A model generated the notes under the pieces. It was not told where the DNA came from. It worked only from the letters and a program-made list of their open reading frames with translations, and did no database searches. Both the position numbers and the translations under genes were made by a program. Positions 18,813-27,945 of a stretch of 64,000 bases of DNA are shown piece by piece. Numbering within the stretch: the first letter of the stretch is position 1; each line of letters begins with the position of its first letter. Source of the stretch: Shewanella colwelliana ATCC 39565 (GTDB lineage: Bacteria; Pseudomonadota; Gammaproteobacteria; Enterobacterales; Shewanellaceae); assembly GCF_000518705.1 (NCBI RefSeq), contig NZ_JAEC01000013.1, positions 62,001-126,000 on the forward strand, in the 5' to 3' direction.

Positions 18813-19991
18813 TTAGTGCGCTGACTTATCGAAAGTCGATGAGTGTTCTTGTAAGTACTTTTGTACTAACGCCTGGGTGTCTTGGTCCATATTGACGAAT
18901 GCGATCATGCCTTGGAACATACCTGGCCAAGAGTTGGCGTCAAAATGTGCTTCAGCGGGTTGAGTGTGGCAAACACTGCAGCTGCTTGAGTAGGTTTCAC
19001 GTGCATAGTCCCAAAGTGGCTGAAGGTCTTTGACAAGATAGTCTTTGTCGGTCCAGATTTTCGCTTCAACCCGTTGCCATTTTAGACCTGTCATGGGATC
19101 TTCTTTCTCTTCAAAAACTTCCATCACTCCCTCTTCCAGGGCTGCATCTTTTGATAGTTGCGCGGAGAGTATATTCAGACCGAAATCGAAATAGATAACT
19201 CGTCCAGCACCAATTTTTTTACGCCAACCGTCAATTCCCACTTTGACACGATTCCCTTTGGTTTCTAGCACTGTAACCTTAGTGGCAATATTGAGGGTTC
19301 CCGCCTCAACATCGGTTTTCTCATTGAAGTAAAGTGGCTTAGTGAGGGCGGTAAAGTAGCTGTCGCCCACCTGCAGCGTACTTTCGCCTGAGCCAACTTG
19401 CGCAATAAGTTCTGGTGCGCGAGAGGTACCCATGTCTGGCAGTTTGTGCGCGATACCTTTGTGGCAATCGATACAGCTTTGATCTAGCTCGGCAGCACGT
19501 TTCATCTGCTTTTGCGCAAGCTTTGACATCTCATCCCACTTCATAGAGTCATAGTCATGGCAATTTTTGCACGCCAATGAGTTGTCACGATCGAAACGCT
19601 TCCACTCTCTGCTGGCCATATCTAAACGTTTGTTTTCAAACTTTTCATCTGTGTTGACACTTTGCAGTAGCCAGCCCCAGACATCGTGAGAGGCTTCCAT
19701 TTTGCGGCCAATTTTACGACTCCACTCATGGGGAACGTGGCAGTCTGGGCAGGTGGCTCGTACGCCAGAATGATTTGACCAGTGCACAGTTTGCTGGAGT
19801 TCTTGATAGGGTTTGCTCTCCATGCTGTGACAGCTAATGCAGAACTCTTCTGTGTTGGTTAATTCAAGGGCAGTGTTGAATCCACCCCAGAAAATAATCC
19901 CCATCAAAAAGGCCGAGAGGCTAATTGTGCCTAAGGTAAGGTATTTGGCTGGTTGGTTGAGAGTGCGCCAAATGTTGATAAACCATTTCAT
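18813..19991 (-). CDS. torC: Pentaheme c-type cytochrome TorC
   Basis: A membrane-anchored quinol dehydrogenase of the NapC/NirT family (392 residues) that feeds electrons to TorA. One N-terminal TM helix (about 17-38) is followed by four CxxCH heme sites in the NapC domain (CISCH, CPDCH, CKNCH, CIDCH). A fifth, CSVCH, lies in the C-terminal domain near residue 340 that donates to TorA. The total of five matches TorC and separates it from tetraheme CymA or NapC. Second gene of torECAD, 42 bp after torE, with an AAGGA Shine-Dalgarno. Confidence 0.97.
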   Translation of the reverse strand: MKWFINIWRTLNQPAKYLTLGTISLSAFLMGIIFWGGFNTALELTNTEEFCISCHSMESKPYQELQQTVHWSNHSGVRATCPDCHVPHEWSRKIGRKMEASHDVWGWLLQSVNTDEKFENKRLDMASREWKRFDRDNSLACKNCHDYDSMKWDEMSKLAQKQMKRAAELDQSCIDCHKGIAHKLPDMGTSRAPELIAQVGSGESTLQVGDSYFTALTKPLYFNEKTDVEAGTLNIATKVTVLETKGNRVKVGIDGWRKKIGAGRVIYFDFGLNILSAQLSKDAALEEGVMEVFEEKEDPMTGLKWQRVEAKIWTDKDYLVKDLQPLWDYARETYSSSCSVCHTQPAEAHFDANSWPGMFQGMIAFVNMDQDTQALVQKYLQEHSSTFDKSAH

Positions 19992-20033
19992 AACAGCATC
20001 CTTAAAAAGATTCGCTAGTGTATTGAGTTAGGG

Positions 20034-20204
20034 TTAGTGGGCGACAACGCCACCGAATGCTTGAATCATCCAAATAACAAAGCCATAAACACTGATGCCT
20101 GTGACCGTTAGAATGGGAAATAGGAGAAAGATGATAAAACCGAGAGCTTTGAACTCCTTGGATTTCACCTTGGTGGATGTATCAGCTCGATTTAGTTGTG
20201 TCAT
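20034..20204 (-). CDS. torE: Small membrane protein TorE (NapE-like)
   Basis: A 56-residue protein with a polar N-terminus and one long hydrophobic stretch (about residues 20-50; 'GFIIFLLFP', then 'YGFVIWMIQAFGG'). This is the NapE/TorE pattern. In Shewanella the TMAO operon is torECAD, and this ORF occupies the torE position, 42 bp before torC. An AAGAGAG Shine-Dalgarno precedes the ATG at 20204. Its function in respiration is unclear; it may help TorC in the membrane. Confidence 0.88.
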   Translation of the reverse strand: MTQLNRADTSTKVKSKEFKALGFIIFLLFPILTVTGISVYGFVIWMIQAFGGVVAH

Positions 20205-20283
20205 GACTCACTCTCTTAAGTTGATCTTATGTCTATGACGCTTATATTAGGGGATGGTTGTGAATGGCAGTGTGGCCTGCAAT

Positions 20284-20320
20284 GAATGAACCTTGATAAC
20301 TTATGAAAGAATATGAACGC
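20284..20320 (-). promoter_or_regulatory. Tor-box-like decamers upstream of torECAD
   Basis: Read on the minus strand, 20311-20320 is GCGTTCATAT (8/10 to the Tor box CTGTTCATAT). The directly abutting 20301-20310 is TCTTTCATAA (6/10, sharing TTCATA), and 20284-20293 is AGGTTCATTC (6/10). Adjacent decamers in the same direction are how TorR sites are arranged in E. coli. They lie 80-116 bp before torE, a fitting place for an activator. Confidence 0.6.
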
Positions 20321-20543
20321 TTTGTATCTAGGCCATGACTTACTCGTTTGGTAGTCTTATAACAGTCTGATTTTATGTGCTTTAGTTTGTTGTTGATGGT
20401 TGGGGGAACTGTGTGGGGATTGGTCACAGGTAATGATATTTACCTTGTTATGGGTGATGAATAAAAAGTTCGACAGTTTTGGTACTTTGCTCTAGTTTAT
20501 CAAGTTTGCTTTGCTGTAGAATTCGCGCCCAACCAAGGCTGTG

Positions 20544-20573
20544 TTATGGGTAAGTATTTGCTTACCCCCATAA
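20544..20573 (+). promoter_or_regulatory. Long hairpin in the purine permease leader
   Basis: TTATGG at 20544-20549 pairs with CCATAA at 20568-20573, and the inner GTAAG (20550-20554) pairs with CTTAC (20561-20565), with two extra Cs bulged. A second hairpin (CCCGCTC / GAGTGGG, one G-U) follows near 20644-20661. Neither is followed by a U-tract. Consistent with a regulatory leader RNA, but the class is unknown. Confidence 0.4.
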
Positions 20574-20712
20574 GTGTGTTGCTAAAGCACTCACTTGCAG
20601 GTCACGTTAGGTACATCAAAAAGTACTCAGTGGATCTCTCACCCGCTCTTTTGAGTGGGGCTCTAACTTGCCATAGCCTTCCAAATTAAGAGATCAAAAA
20701 AGGTAATAAATA

Positions 20713-22071
20713 ATGAAGTCTGAACAGGCGCTCGATACCCCCGTTGTACCTACCCAATCCCTACTGGATAACTATTTCTCAATTTCTGCTCGAGGCAGCA
20801 CGCTAAAGCGGGAGATGATTGCGGGCTTTACTACGTTTTTAGCCATGGTGTATTCAGTGATCGTTGTACCCAATATGCTTGGTACCGCAGGCTTTGACCC
20901 TGCAGCTGTATTTATCGCAACCTGTTTAATTGCGTCATTCGGTTCGTTAATGATGGGGTTGTGGGCCAATTTACCTATGGCCATCGGATGCGCGATTTCA
21001 CTGACGGCCTTTACCGCATTTAGTATGGTGTTAGGCCAAGGGATCTCCATACCCGTTACTTTAGGGGCGATCTTTTTAATGGGGATTGTGTTTACCTTAG
21101 TGAGCGTTACGGGCGTGCGTCAGTGGGTACTGACCAACTTGCCAAAAGGTATTGCCCATGGAACTGGTATCGGTATTGGTTTATTTCTACTATTGATTGC
21201 TACTAATAGCGTCCAACTCATTGTCGCCAATGATGCAGGCTTGCCAGTGAAGCTCGGTGACATTCATAGCCTACCTGTTTTGGCCACGATTATTGGACTC
21301 GCAGCGACCATAGGTCTTGAGCGTCGTGGTGTGCCTGGCGGCATTTTGTTGGTTATTATCGCGCTGTCGCTATTTGGTTTAGCCTTCGACCCGAGTGTAA
21401 CCTATCAAGGACTATTTGCCTTGCCTGATCTGCTGTCGGAGCAATCGCTGATTGGTCAGCTAGACATAATGGGAGCACTGAACCCTGTGGTATTACCGAT
21501 TGTGTTGGCGTTGGTGATGACGGCAATTTTTGACGCAACGGGGACGATTCGTGCTGTCGCTGGGCAAGCTGAACTACTTGACGAAAAAGATAACATTGTC
21601 GGAGGCGGCAAGGCATTAACCTCTGATTCCGTTAGTAGTATTTTCGCTGGAGTCGTCGGTGGGGCACCTGCGGCGGTTTATATTGAGTCTGCAGCAGGTA
21701 CCGCAGCTGGTGGTAAGACTGGACTGACAGCCACCATTGTCGGTGTGCTGTTTTTACTGATGATGTTTTTAGCACCGCTGAGCTACTTAGTGCCTGCTTA
21801 CGCTACGGCGCCAGCTTTGATGTATGTTGGTTTATTAATGCTTAGCAATGTTACTAAACTCGACTTCAATGACAAAGTGGATGCCATGGCAGGGCTGACG
21901 TGTGCGGTATTTATTATATTAAGCTGCAACATTGTTACAGGTATCATGCTTGGCTTTGTGACCCTAGTGATAGGTCGGTTATGCAGTGGCGAATGGCGTT
22001 CGCTAAAACCTGGCGTATTAGCCATTACATTAGGTTTAGTGGTGTTTTATCTCGGTGGTTGGGCTATTTAA
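20713..22071 (+). CDS. Guanine/hypoxanthine permease (NCS2, GhxP/AzgA type)
   Basis: A proton-coupled purine base importer of 452 residues with about 13-14 membrane segments. It keeps close to E. coli GhxP/GhxQ throughout: '[17 protein letters not shown]', '[20 protein letters not shown]', '[16 protein letters not shown]', '[16 protein letters not shown]' and '[20 protein letters not shown]'. The likely substrates are guanine and hypoxanthine; adenine-specific relatives share the fold, so base preference is inferred. The ATG at 20713 is preceded by a weak AAAGGTAA. A possible leader RNA lies upstream. Monocistronic, converging with the CBS gene. Confidence 0.92.
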   Translation: MKSEQALDTPVVPTQSLLDNYFSISARGSTLKREMIAGFTTFLAMVYSVIVVPNMLGTAGFDPAAVFIATCLIASFGSLMMGLWANLPMAIGCAISLTAFTAFSMVLGQGISIPVTLGAIFLMGIVFTLVSVTGVRQWVLTNLPKGIAHGTGIGIGLFLLLIATNSVQLIVANDAGLPVKLGDIHSLPVLATIIGLAATIGLERRGVPGGILLVIIALSLFGLAFDPSVTYQGLFALPDLLSEQSLIGQLDIMGALNPVVLPIVLALVMTAIFDATGTIRAVAGQAELLDEKDNIVGGGKALTSDSVSSIFAGVVGGAPAAVYIESAAGTAAGGKTGLTATIVGVLFLLMMFLAPLSYLVPAYATAPALMYVGLLMLSNVTKLDFNDKVDAMAGLTCAVFIILSCNIVTGIMLGFVTLVIGRLCSGEWRSLKPGVLAITLGLVVFYLGGWAI

Positions 22072-22104
22072 CCTGAGTTGAGGTTGGCTTGCTGCCTCGC
22101 TGGA

Positions 22105-22128
22105 GGCGGATCGCTTGATTCGCCTTTG
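22105..22128 (+). terminator. Weak terminator-like hairpin after the purine permease
   Basis: GGCGGATC (22105-22112) pairs with GATTCGCC (22117-22124, one G-U) around GCTT, followed by only three Ts. It lies about 35 bp after the permease stop. Confidence 0.4.
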
Positions 22129-22140
22129 CAATATTAATAG

Positions 22141-22548
22141 CTAAGATTGGCTAAACGCGCGCAGGAGATCTTTCCAAGTAATGATACCTACAATGGTGCC
22201 ATTATCTAACACTGGCAAGCAGCCTATCTCATGTTGCAACATCAGCTGACTGGCTTGTTTAATATTTTTACGTGGCGATATGGTCACAGGATCTCGACTC
22301 ATCACTTGGTGTGCACGGCGCTGTAAGGTCTCGTTATCTCTTTCTGTTTCGTTTATTGCACCAATGTTAGGGCTTAAGGTGCGCAGATAGTCACGCTCAG
22401 AGAGTACGCCTTGCAACTTACTCTCTTCTATCACCAATAGGTGGTGAAAAGGGGCGGCATCAAAAATCTCTTTGACCACAGTTAGCCGATCATCCATATC
22501 TATGGTTACCACACGGGTACTCATTATCTCTGCAATCAATATTGTCAT
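22141..22548 (-). CDS. CBS-domain pair protein
   Basis: A 135-residue cytoplasmic protein consisting of two CBS motifs (about 7-60 and 78-132: 'VMSRDPVTISP...HEIGCLPVLDNGTIVGIITWKDLL'). Stand-alone CBS pairs usually bind adenine nucleotides and regulate partners. The partner is unknown here; it converges with the purine permease and sits downstream of the propeller kinase. An AAGGAGG Shine-Dalgarno before the ATG at 22548 suggests strong translation. Confidence 0.88.
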   Translation of the reverse strand: MTILIAEIMSTRVVTIDMDDRLTVVKEIFDAAPFHHLLVIEESKLQGVLSERDYLRTLSPNIGAINETERDNETLQRRAHQVMSRDPVTISPRKNIKQASQLMLQHEIGCLPVLDNGTIVGIITWKDLLRAFSQS

Positions 22549-22650
22549 AGACGCCTCCTTGTTAATCTATTTATAACAGACAATTAGGCGTTCAACAAAC
22601 GTATAATGTCGTAGTACTTAACCTTGTTAATTAGTGTCAGCTAAAGTTCG

Positions 22651-22779
22651 GTGGGTAAAAAAGTGACGAGCATAAATGACTTAATCGGTCCGGAAATGGG
22701 GGAGAAGGGCAAGGTCATGGTCCCATATTCCAGCGATAGCGTTATATGGGCTGAAAATCGTATCAGTGCTAAAGGCTAA
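22651..22779 (+). CDS. 42-codon ORF resembling an NfeD-like C-terminal fragment
   Basis: Open from a GTG at 22651 (an in-frame stop lies at 22642) to TAA at 22777, on the opposite strand to both neighbours. It encodes 'SINDLIGPEMGEKGKV' and 'WAENRISAKG', which resembles the OB-fold tail of NfeD-type proteins (G..G.v, then W.A...i..G), ending where such a fold would continue. There is no clear Shine-Dalgarno. It may be a gene remnant, a real microprotein or chance. Its end overlaps the kinase stop codon. Confidence 0.25.
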   Translation: MGKKVTSINDLIGPEMGEKGKVMVPYSSDSVIWAENRISAKG

Positions 22780-25700
22780 TTTTCGACTAACAAGTTGTTG
22801 GGAAGCTTAATAATAAAGGTGCTGCCTTGACCGGGTGTTGATTCAATACGTATGCTGCCGCTTAATACTTGGGTGACGATGTTAAAGACGATATTCATCC
22901 CTAATCCACTACCGCCTTTACCACGTTTGGTGGTAAAGAAGGGTTGAAACACTTGTGACTGCACCGATTCATCCATACCACAACCATCATCTTTATAGGT
23001 CATGGTGATCCCATCATCGTCTCTTTCCACCACGAGTGACAAAAGGCCAGAACGCTCATCAGGGTAGGCGTGTGCCACTGAATTGTTGAATAAATTGCTG
23101 ATAATTTGATAGAAGGCGCCGGGGGTACTTCTGATGATCAGTTGTTCTGGGCATTGGTACTGATAGGTGTGGGGCGTACGAGATAACATTGGGTTGAGTG
23201 AGATAAATATCTCCTCTAAGTAGGCATTCAGGTCAAACTCACGAATATCTTCGTGTGACTGATCCACTGACACCTTTTTGAAGCTGGCGATAAGCCTTGA
23301 CGCACGTTCTAGATTGGACAGCATTAGCTTACAACATTCTGCTACCTCATTTTGATATTGCTCAAAATCTTCATGGGATACTTCGCCTTGAGCGTAACGT
23401 TGATTGAAAATATTAACACTCTCTTGCAGGTGGGAAGTGGCGGTTACGCTTATGCCAATGGGCGTGTTGACTTCATGGGTAATACTAGCGACTAAGCCTC
23501 CTAACGCTGCCATTTTTTCTTTGTCGAGCAGCTCCCCTTGGGTGTGTTTCAGCTCATCCAGAGTATGTTTGAGCTCATCGTTACGTTGTTGCAACTCTTG
23601 TGTTCTGGTGGTGACTCTTGTTTCAAGATCTTGATTAAGCTCTCTAAGTTGATGCTCAGTTTCCTTCTGCTGTTGGATATTTTTGATGGTACCGGCAATG
23701 CGTATTCCTTGGCCCCTGCTATCGCGTTCAACAATTTGACCTCTATTAAGTACCCAAATCCAATCGCCATGAAGATCTAGCGCGCGATAAGTGATAGAGA
23801 ACTTGTCTTGTTTATCGTTGATACAACTATTGGCGACGGCTGAAACGGTGGGGAGATCCTCGGGGTGGACGCTTGCTATCATAGTTTGTGTGAGCTCAGT
23901 CTCTTTATCTGGATATTTTAAAAAGACATTAGCTCTAGTCGCAACCGAACTCGTAATATCCCAGTCCCAAAATTCGTCACCACTTCCCCACAAGGCTAGC
24001 TGCAAACGTTGCTCACTTTGAGCTATCTCTTTTAGTAATTTACTCTGCCGTTGGTACTGCCACCATTTGCGATAGAAGAGAAAACTGATGATGATTAATG
24101 CCAATGAAAAGTACAGAGCATAGGCCCAAGACGAACGCCAAGGCGCGGGAGTAATGCTTACCGCAAGTTGCGCAATGGCACTGCTATTTTGGTTGATATC
24201 AATGGCGCGAACCTGGAAAATATATTGCCCTGGCGGTAGGCCTGTAAAATAGGTTTTTTGTTCCTCTGATGACCGCAGCCAAGTGTCATTGAGTCCTATC
24301 ATCCGATATTCATAAATAAGTCGTTTTGCTTTATGTAGGTTAGGACTGTGATAGTGCAGTGAAAAGATATCCTCTTCATGAGACAGCTGTAATGAGAAAT
24401 GGCTATTGTCATTGGCGTCATTGGGCAGTAATTTGTGCTGGTTGAGAACACGCACCTCATTAATGATAGGTTTGCCCGGTGGCTGACGTTTAGGCAGTTG
24501 TGAAGGATTGAAATGGTTAAAGCCATTTATGCCGCCTAAGTATATGGTGTTGTTAGGCCCAAGCGTTGCGGCATTAAAATTAAACTCGTTGTCCTGCAAG
24601 CCATCAATATCGGTATAGTTCGTCGTCTCTAATGTGTCAGGGTTGAGGTGTGTCAGACCTTTGGTTGTACCAATCCACAATTGCTGCGCATGGTCAGCAA
24701 ATAGCAAGTAGATGGTGTTATCCACCAAGCCATCTTTATCGGTAAAAAGCTGGCTACTTTTGGTGCTCACATCAAAACGCAGCAGCCCTTCATTACTGGC
24801 TATCCACAACTGATTGTCTGTCCCTGTGACTACCGAAAATAGGTGCTCTTTGGGCAGAGGGGTTGGCGAGTCGAGATTGAAGTGTGTGATCTCTCCAGAT
24901 GATGTCATCTTAATGAGGCCATCTGTAAAAGAGGTTAACCAATAGTTGTCTTGCTCATCTTGTGTCATCGCTGTGATGGCGTTTGTGGGCAGTTGTGTTG
25001 GCGTTGTGGTTTTATTTATCGTCTTAAACCCTTGTTGTACATTGATATAGCGAGCAATACCATTATCTTTTGTGGTGACCCAAGGCGTTTGTTGGTTATC
25101 AAAAAACAGTGAATAGAGGTAGTTACTGGGTAAGCTGTTATCGCTACTGTCTGCCAAATAGTGGATATAGCTTTTGCGGTTGCTGGCGTAGATAAATAGC
25201 CCATCACCGCGAGTACCAATCCATATTTGGCCTTGCTGATCAATTTGGATGAAACTAATGAAGCTTTGTGCCAAACGACTGTTTAGCGGATCAAAGAGCT
25301 CAAAGCCTGAGTCGCTACCCTGTAAATATTCGGGTGCAATATAAACCCCCGTCGCCGTGCCTACCCAAAGATTATTTTTTTTATCATGCACTATTGCGCG
25401 TACATCCATGTTACCTAGGTTTTTATTATTAAAGCTAAAGCCATGAATGTGTCCGAAATATTGTGCATCTAAAAAGGTTTTACTTAATCCGCCTCCCTGA
25501 CTACCTATCCAAAGCTGCTGCTCATCATCTATCCATAATGCGGTAATGACGGGACTATTTATACTATATCGATTTTCACTGGCTGAATTAAAGCGGTGTA
25601 GTCGTCTGTTGCTAAAAGAGAAACGTGCTAAACCGTGAGCTCGAAAGCCTATCCATAGAGTGCCGAATTTATCTCTTTTGAGTGTCGAGATAGCTTTGTT

Positions 25701-26459
25701 CTTCAGTGATGCTTCGGTTTCTATAGCGGTCAACGATTCATTGTCTATGTCTAACAGATAGAGCCCTTGTTGTTCTGTTGCGACCCACAGAGTATTACTA
25801 CTACCTTGTTCTATTGCGCTGATCTGTTGCAGCCCCTTGCCCCAAGGGGTGATATGTAGTTTGTCATGTTTAAGTTCAATACTCGCTAGGCCTGACTCAG
25901 TTCCGAGCCATAAACGATTATATTTGTCGTTAAACAGTACATTGATTTTCTCGCTTGGCAGCACTGCATGGCTGTTTTTTGTCAGGTGCCTCAGTATGGT
26001 GCGAGTTGATGGGGAGAAGTAGATCAAGCCGTTGTGTTTGGTTGCTACCCATAAGTTAGCTTGGTCATCTTGATGAATATCTATGATGTCATCGGGTAAT
26101 GGACTGTTTTTACTATTAAAGGATTCGAATATTTCTGTTTGTGGGTGGTATAGGTTTAGCCCATCATTACGCATGATCAGCCACAACTGCTTACCAAAAT
26201 GTAGTTTCTTAATGTGTTTAACTGATGGGCCATATTGATCGTTGGTGGTATCGAAAATCGTAAAGTGTTTACCATCAAAACGATTTAAACCTGCTTGAGT
26301 GGCTATCCAAAGATTACCGCGGTTATCACTGACGACATCATTAATAGTGTTCATTGACAAGCCATCTTTGGCTCCATAGGAGTCAAATTGTGGCTGATAG
26401 GTATAAGCGATGCAGTAGCAACTCACTAAATAGCATAGCGAGAAAATCAGAACTCTCAT
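22776..26459 (-). CDS. Beta-propeller sensor histidine kinase (Reg_prop / Y_Y_Y / PAS)
   Basis: A 1227-residue inner-membrane sensor kinase. After a signal sequence ('MRVLIFSLCYLVSCYCIA') come many two-component-propeller repeats of the 'LWIGT..GL.RFD' kind (about 30-700), forming a periplasmic double propeller. Then come a Y_Y_Y domain (about 700-770), one TM helix, a PAS domain, a coiled coil, HisKA with His995 in 'ITHEVNTPIG', and HATPase ending 'GSGLGMNIV'. It lacks a receiver and a DNA-binding domain, so it needs a separate, unseen response regulator. The ATG at 26459 is preferred over a TTG at 26471. The ligand is unknown; relatives in other phyla often sense polysaccharides. Confidence 0.9.
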   Translation of the reverse strand: MRVLIFSLCYLVSCYCIAYTYQPQFDSYGAKDGLSMNTINDVVSDNRGNLWIATQAGLNRFDGKHFTIFDTTNDQYGPSVKHIKKLHFGKQLWLIMRNDGLNLYHPQTEIFESFNSKNSPLPDDIIDIHQDDQANLWVATKHNGLIYFSPSTRTILRHLTKNSHAVLPSEKINVLFNDKYNRLWLGTESGLASIELKHDKLHITPWGKGLQQISAIEQGSSNTLWVATEQQGLYLLDIDNESLTAIETEASLKNKAISTLKRDKFGTLWIGFRAHGLARFSFSNRRLHRFNSASENRYSINSPVITALWIDDEQQLWIGSQGGGLSKTFLDAQYFGHIHGFSFNNKNLGNMDVRAIVHDKKNNLWVGTATGVYIAPEYLQGSDSGFELFDPLNSRLAQSFISFIQIDQQGQIWIGTRGDGLFIYASNRKSYIHYLADSSDNSLPSNYLYSLFFDNQQTPWVTTKDNGIARYINVQQGFKTINKTTTPTQLPTNAITAMTQDEQDNYWLTSFTDGLIKMTSSGEITHFNLDSPTPLPKEHLFSVVTGTDNQLWIASNEGLLRFDVSTKSSQLFTDKDGLVDNTIYLLFADHAQQLWIGTTKGLTHLNPDTLETTNYTDIDGLQDNEFNFNAATLGPNNTIYLGGINGFNHFNPSQLPKRQPPGKPIINEVRVLNQHKLLPNDANDNSHFSLQLSHEEDIFSLHYHSPNLHKAKRLIYEYRMIGLNDTWLRSSEEQKTYFTGLPPGQYIFQVRAIDINQNSSAIAQLAVSITPAPWRSSWAYALYFSLALIIISFLFYRKWWQYQRQSKLLKEIAQSEQRLQLALWGSGDEFWDWDITSSVATRANVFLKYPDKETELTQTMIASVHPEDLPTVSAVANSCINDKQDKFSITYRALDLHGDWIWVLNRGQIVERDSRGQGIRIAGTIKNIQQQKETEHQLRELNQDLETRVTTRTQELQQRNDELKHTLDELKHTQGELLDKEKMAALGGLVASITHEVNTPIGISVTATSHLQESVNIFNQRYAQGEVSHEDFEQYQNEVAECCKLMLSNLERASRLIASFKKVSVDQSHEDIREFDLNAYLEEIFISLNPMLSRTPHTYQYQCPEQLIIRSTPGAFYQIISNLFNNSVAHAYPDERSGLLSLVVERDDDGITMTYKDDGCGMDESVQSQVFQPFFTTKRGKGGSGLGMNIVFNIVTQVLSGSIRIESTPGQGSTFIIKLPNNLLVEN

Positions 26460-26549
26460 TAAAGACGCCAATTATCGTTATTAGGGCTTGTTAAGTCTTT
26501 AAGTTTAGTAGTGATTCAATAAAATGCGAGTGGAGGAAGCTATCAAAGT

Positions 26550-26574
26550 AAAAGGGCAGCCTTGGCTGCCCTTT
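26550..26574 (-). terminator. Hairpin terminator after the YjiH-like gene
   Basis: An 11-bp perfect stem (26551-26561 with 26564-26574; arms AAAGGGCAGCC) with a 2-nt loop, 15 bp past the stop at 26590. On the minus strand the stem runs into a short U-stretch. Confidence 0.7.
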
Positions 26575-26589
26575 ATCAAGGTTTTCGAT

Positions 26590-27945
26590 TTAGAAAATAA
26601 GGTGTGCGACACCAGCAATGACTGGCAGGGTGACCAATGTTCTGAGGATAAAGACGACAAACAGCTCAAGAATGTTGACCGGGATTTTACTACCGATTAG
26701 TAGCGCGCCTACCTCACTCATGTAAATAAGCTGAGTGACAGACATGGCGGCAATGATGAAGCGTGTCATGTCAGATTCGATTGAACTGGCCAAAATCGAT
26801 GGAATAAACATATCAGCAAAGCCGACTACAATTGTTTTTGAGGCTTCGGTGGCTTCAGGCACTTGCAGCAACTCGAGTAACGGGATAAACGGCATGCCGA
26901 GATAATCAAAGATAGGCGTGTATTCAGCGATGATCAGCGCAATAGTCCCTATGGCCATGACGACGGGTATCACACCAAAGACCATATCGATAACGTTTTT
27001 CAAACCATCCTTTAAGGTATGAACCACGCCATCAGCTTTTTCTGCTTTGGCGAGAGCTTGCTCTATGCCCCATGAGAAGACCTCTTTGCCCTGTGGGATC
27101 ACTTCGTCATCAGGGTGGCGAGGAGTGTCATCAATATAGTGGTCTTTTTTCCATGATAAGGGTGGCAATTTGGGCACAATAATGGCCGCCACGATGCCGG
27201 CTAAACAGACGGTCAGATAAAAGGGTACAAAAAGGTGCTCGAGTTTAACTTGCGAAATCACCACCAAAGAGAAGGTGATTGAGACCGCTGAGAATGTGGT
27301 GCCAATAACAGCGGCTTCACGTTGGGTGTAGAAGCGAGACTCATATTGTTTGCTGGTCATCAAAATGCCCACACTGCCGTCACCTAACCATGAGGCCATA
27401 CAGTCGATGGCACTGCGTCCAGGTAAGTTAAAGACTGGGCGCATGATTTTGGTTAATAGGGTGCCGAATAACTCGAGCAGACCAAAATTAAGCAGCAGCG
27501 GCAGTAGCATGCCAGCAAAAATGAACACGCAAAAAAGAACGGGTAACAGATCGTTTAGCACCAGGGCTCCGGTATCACCAGAGCGGATAGCTTCGGGGCC
27601 GATACCACTGAAGGTCAAAACGATAAATACGGCACCAACAACACGTACAATCGCCCACATGGGGCTGACGTTTAGTAAGGCATTAAAAAAATGACTATTG
27701 ATAATGATGCGTGGTTTGATGAGCTTAGCAATGAGCGTAGCGATGGCGGTCGCCACAACGACGAAAGTGACAATACCTGTAATGGCATCACCTAAAAATG
27801 CTTGTAATCCCTTCGACACAATCGCGATAGGGATCGTAATCGCGTCTTGATAACTGATTGGCGTCATAAACAGTAGCAAGCCGATCAGCGACGGAATGAG
27901 AAAAGTCAGTATTGTCTTTACGTTATGGGTTTGTTTTTCTGACAC
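26590..27945 (-). CDS. YjiH-type membrane protein with nucleoside-recognition (Gate) domain
   Basis: A 451-residue polytopic inner-membrane protein (about 10-11 TM segments). Gate-domain features include 'IFAGMLLPLLLNFGLLEL', 'PGRSAIDCMASWLGDGSVGILM' and a second half with 'GVIPVVMAIGTIALI'. The family resembles SpoIIM/nucleoside-transporter gate proteins; the transported substrate is unknown. The start is GTG at 27945, with no strong Shine-Dalgarno. Monocistronic with its own terminator. The neighbouring purine permease is only suggestive of nucleoside transport. Confidence 0.82.
   Translation of the reverse strand: MSEKQTHNVKTILTFLIPSLIGLLLFMTPISYQDAITIPIAIVSKGLQAFLGDAITGIVTFVVVATAIATLIAKLIKPRIIINSHFFNALLNVSPMWAIVRVVGAVFIVLTFSGIGPEAIRSGDTGALVLNDLLPVLFCVFIFAGMLLPLLLNFGLLELFGTLLTKIMRPVFNLPGRSAIDCMASWLGDGSVGILMTSKQYESRFYTQREAAVIGTTFSAVSITFSLVVISQVKLEHLFVPFYLTVCLAGIVAAIIVPKLPPLSWKKDHYIDDTPRHPDDEVIPQGKEVFSWGIEQALAKAEKADGVVHTLKDGLKNVIDMVFGVIPVVMAIGTIALIIAEYTPIFDYLGMPFIPLLELLQVPEATEASKTIVVGFADMFIPSILASSIESDMTRFIIAAMSVTQLIYMSEVGALLIGSKIPVNILELFVVFILRTLVTLPVIAGVAHLIF

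Larger units (their letters stand above)
20205..20712. other. 508-bp divergent control region between torE and the purine permease
   Basis: The left part holds the Tor-box-like sites of torECAD. The right part (about 20520-20712) is the leader of the permease, with a strong hairpin (20544-20573), a second hairpin (20644-20661) and a 47-codon ORF (20546-20689). No known riboswitch sequence was recognised. Confidence 0.5.

Noticed and set aside
20408-20427. CRP-like TGTG ... TCACA near 20408-20427
   Set aside because: Spacing between TGTG and CACA is 9 or 11, not the 8 of a CRP site.
20242-20427. 61-codon minus-strand frame in the tor promoter region
   Set aside because: No recognisable protein signature; it covers the Tor-box-like sites and has no Shine-Dalgarno that I can see.
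20520-20712. Known purine riboswitch upstream of the permease
   Set aside because: The conserved core sequences of the guanine/adenine class are absent.
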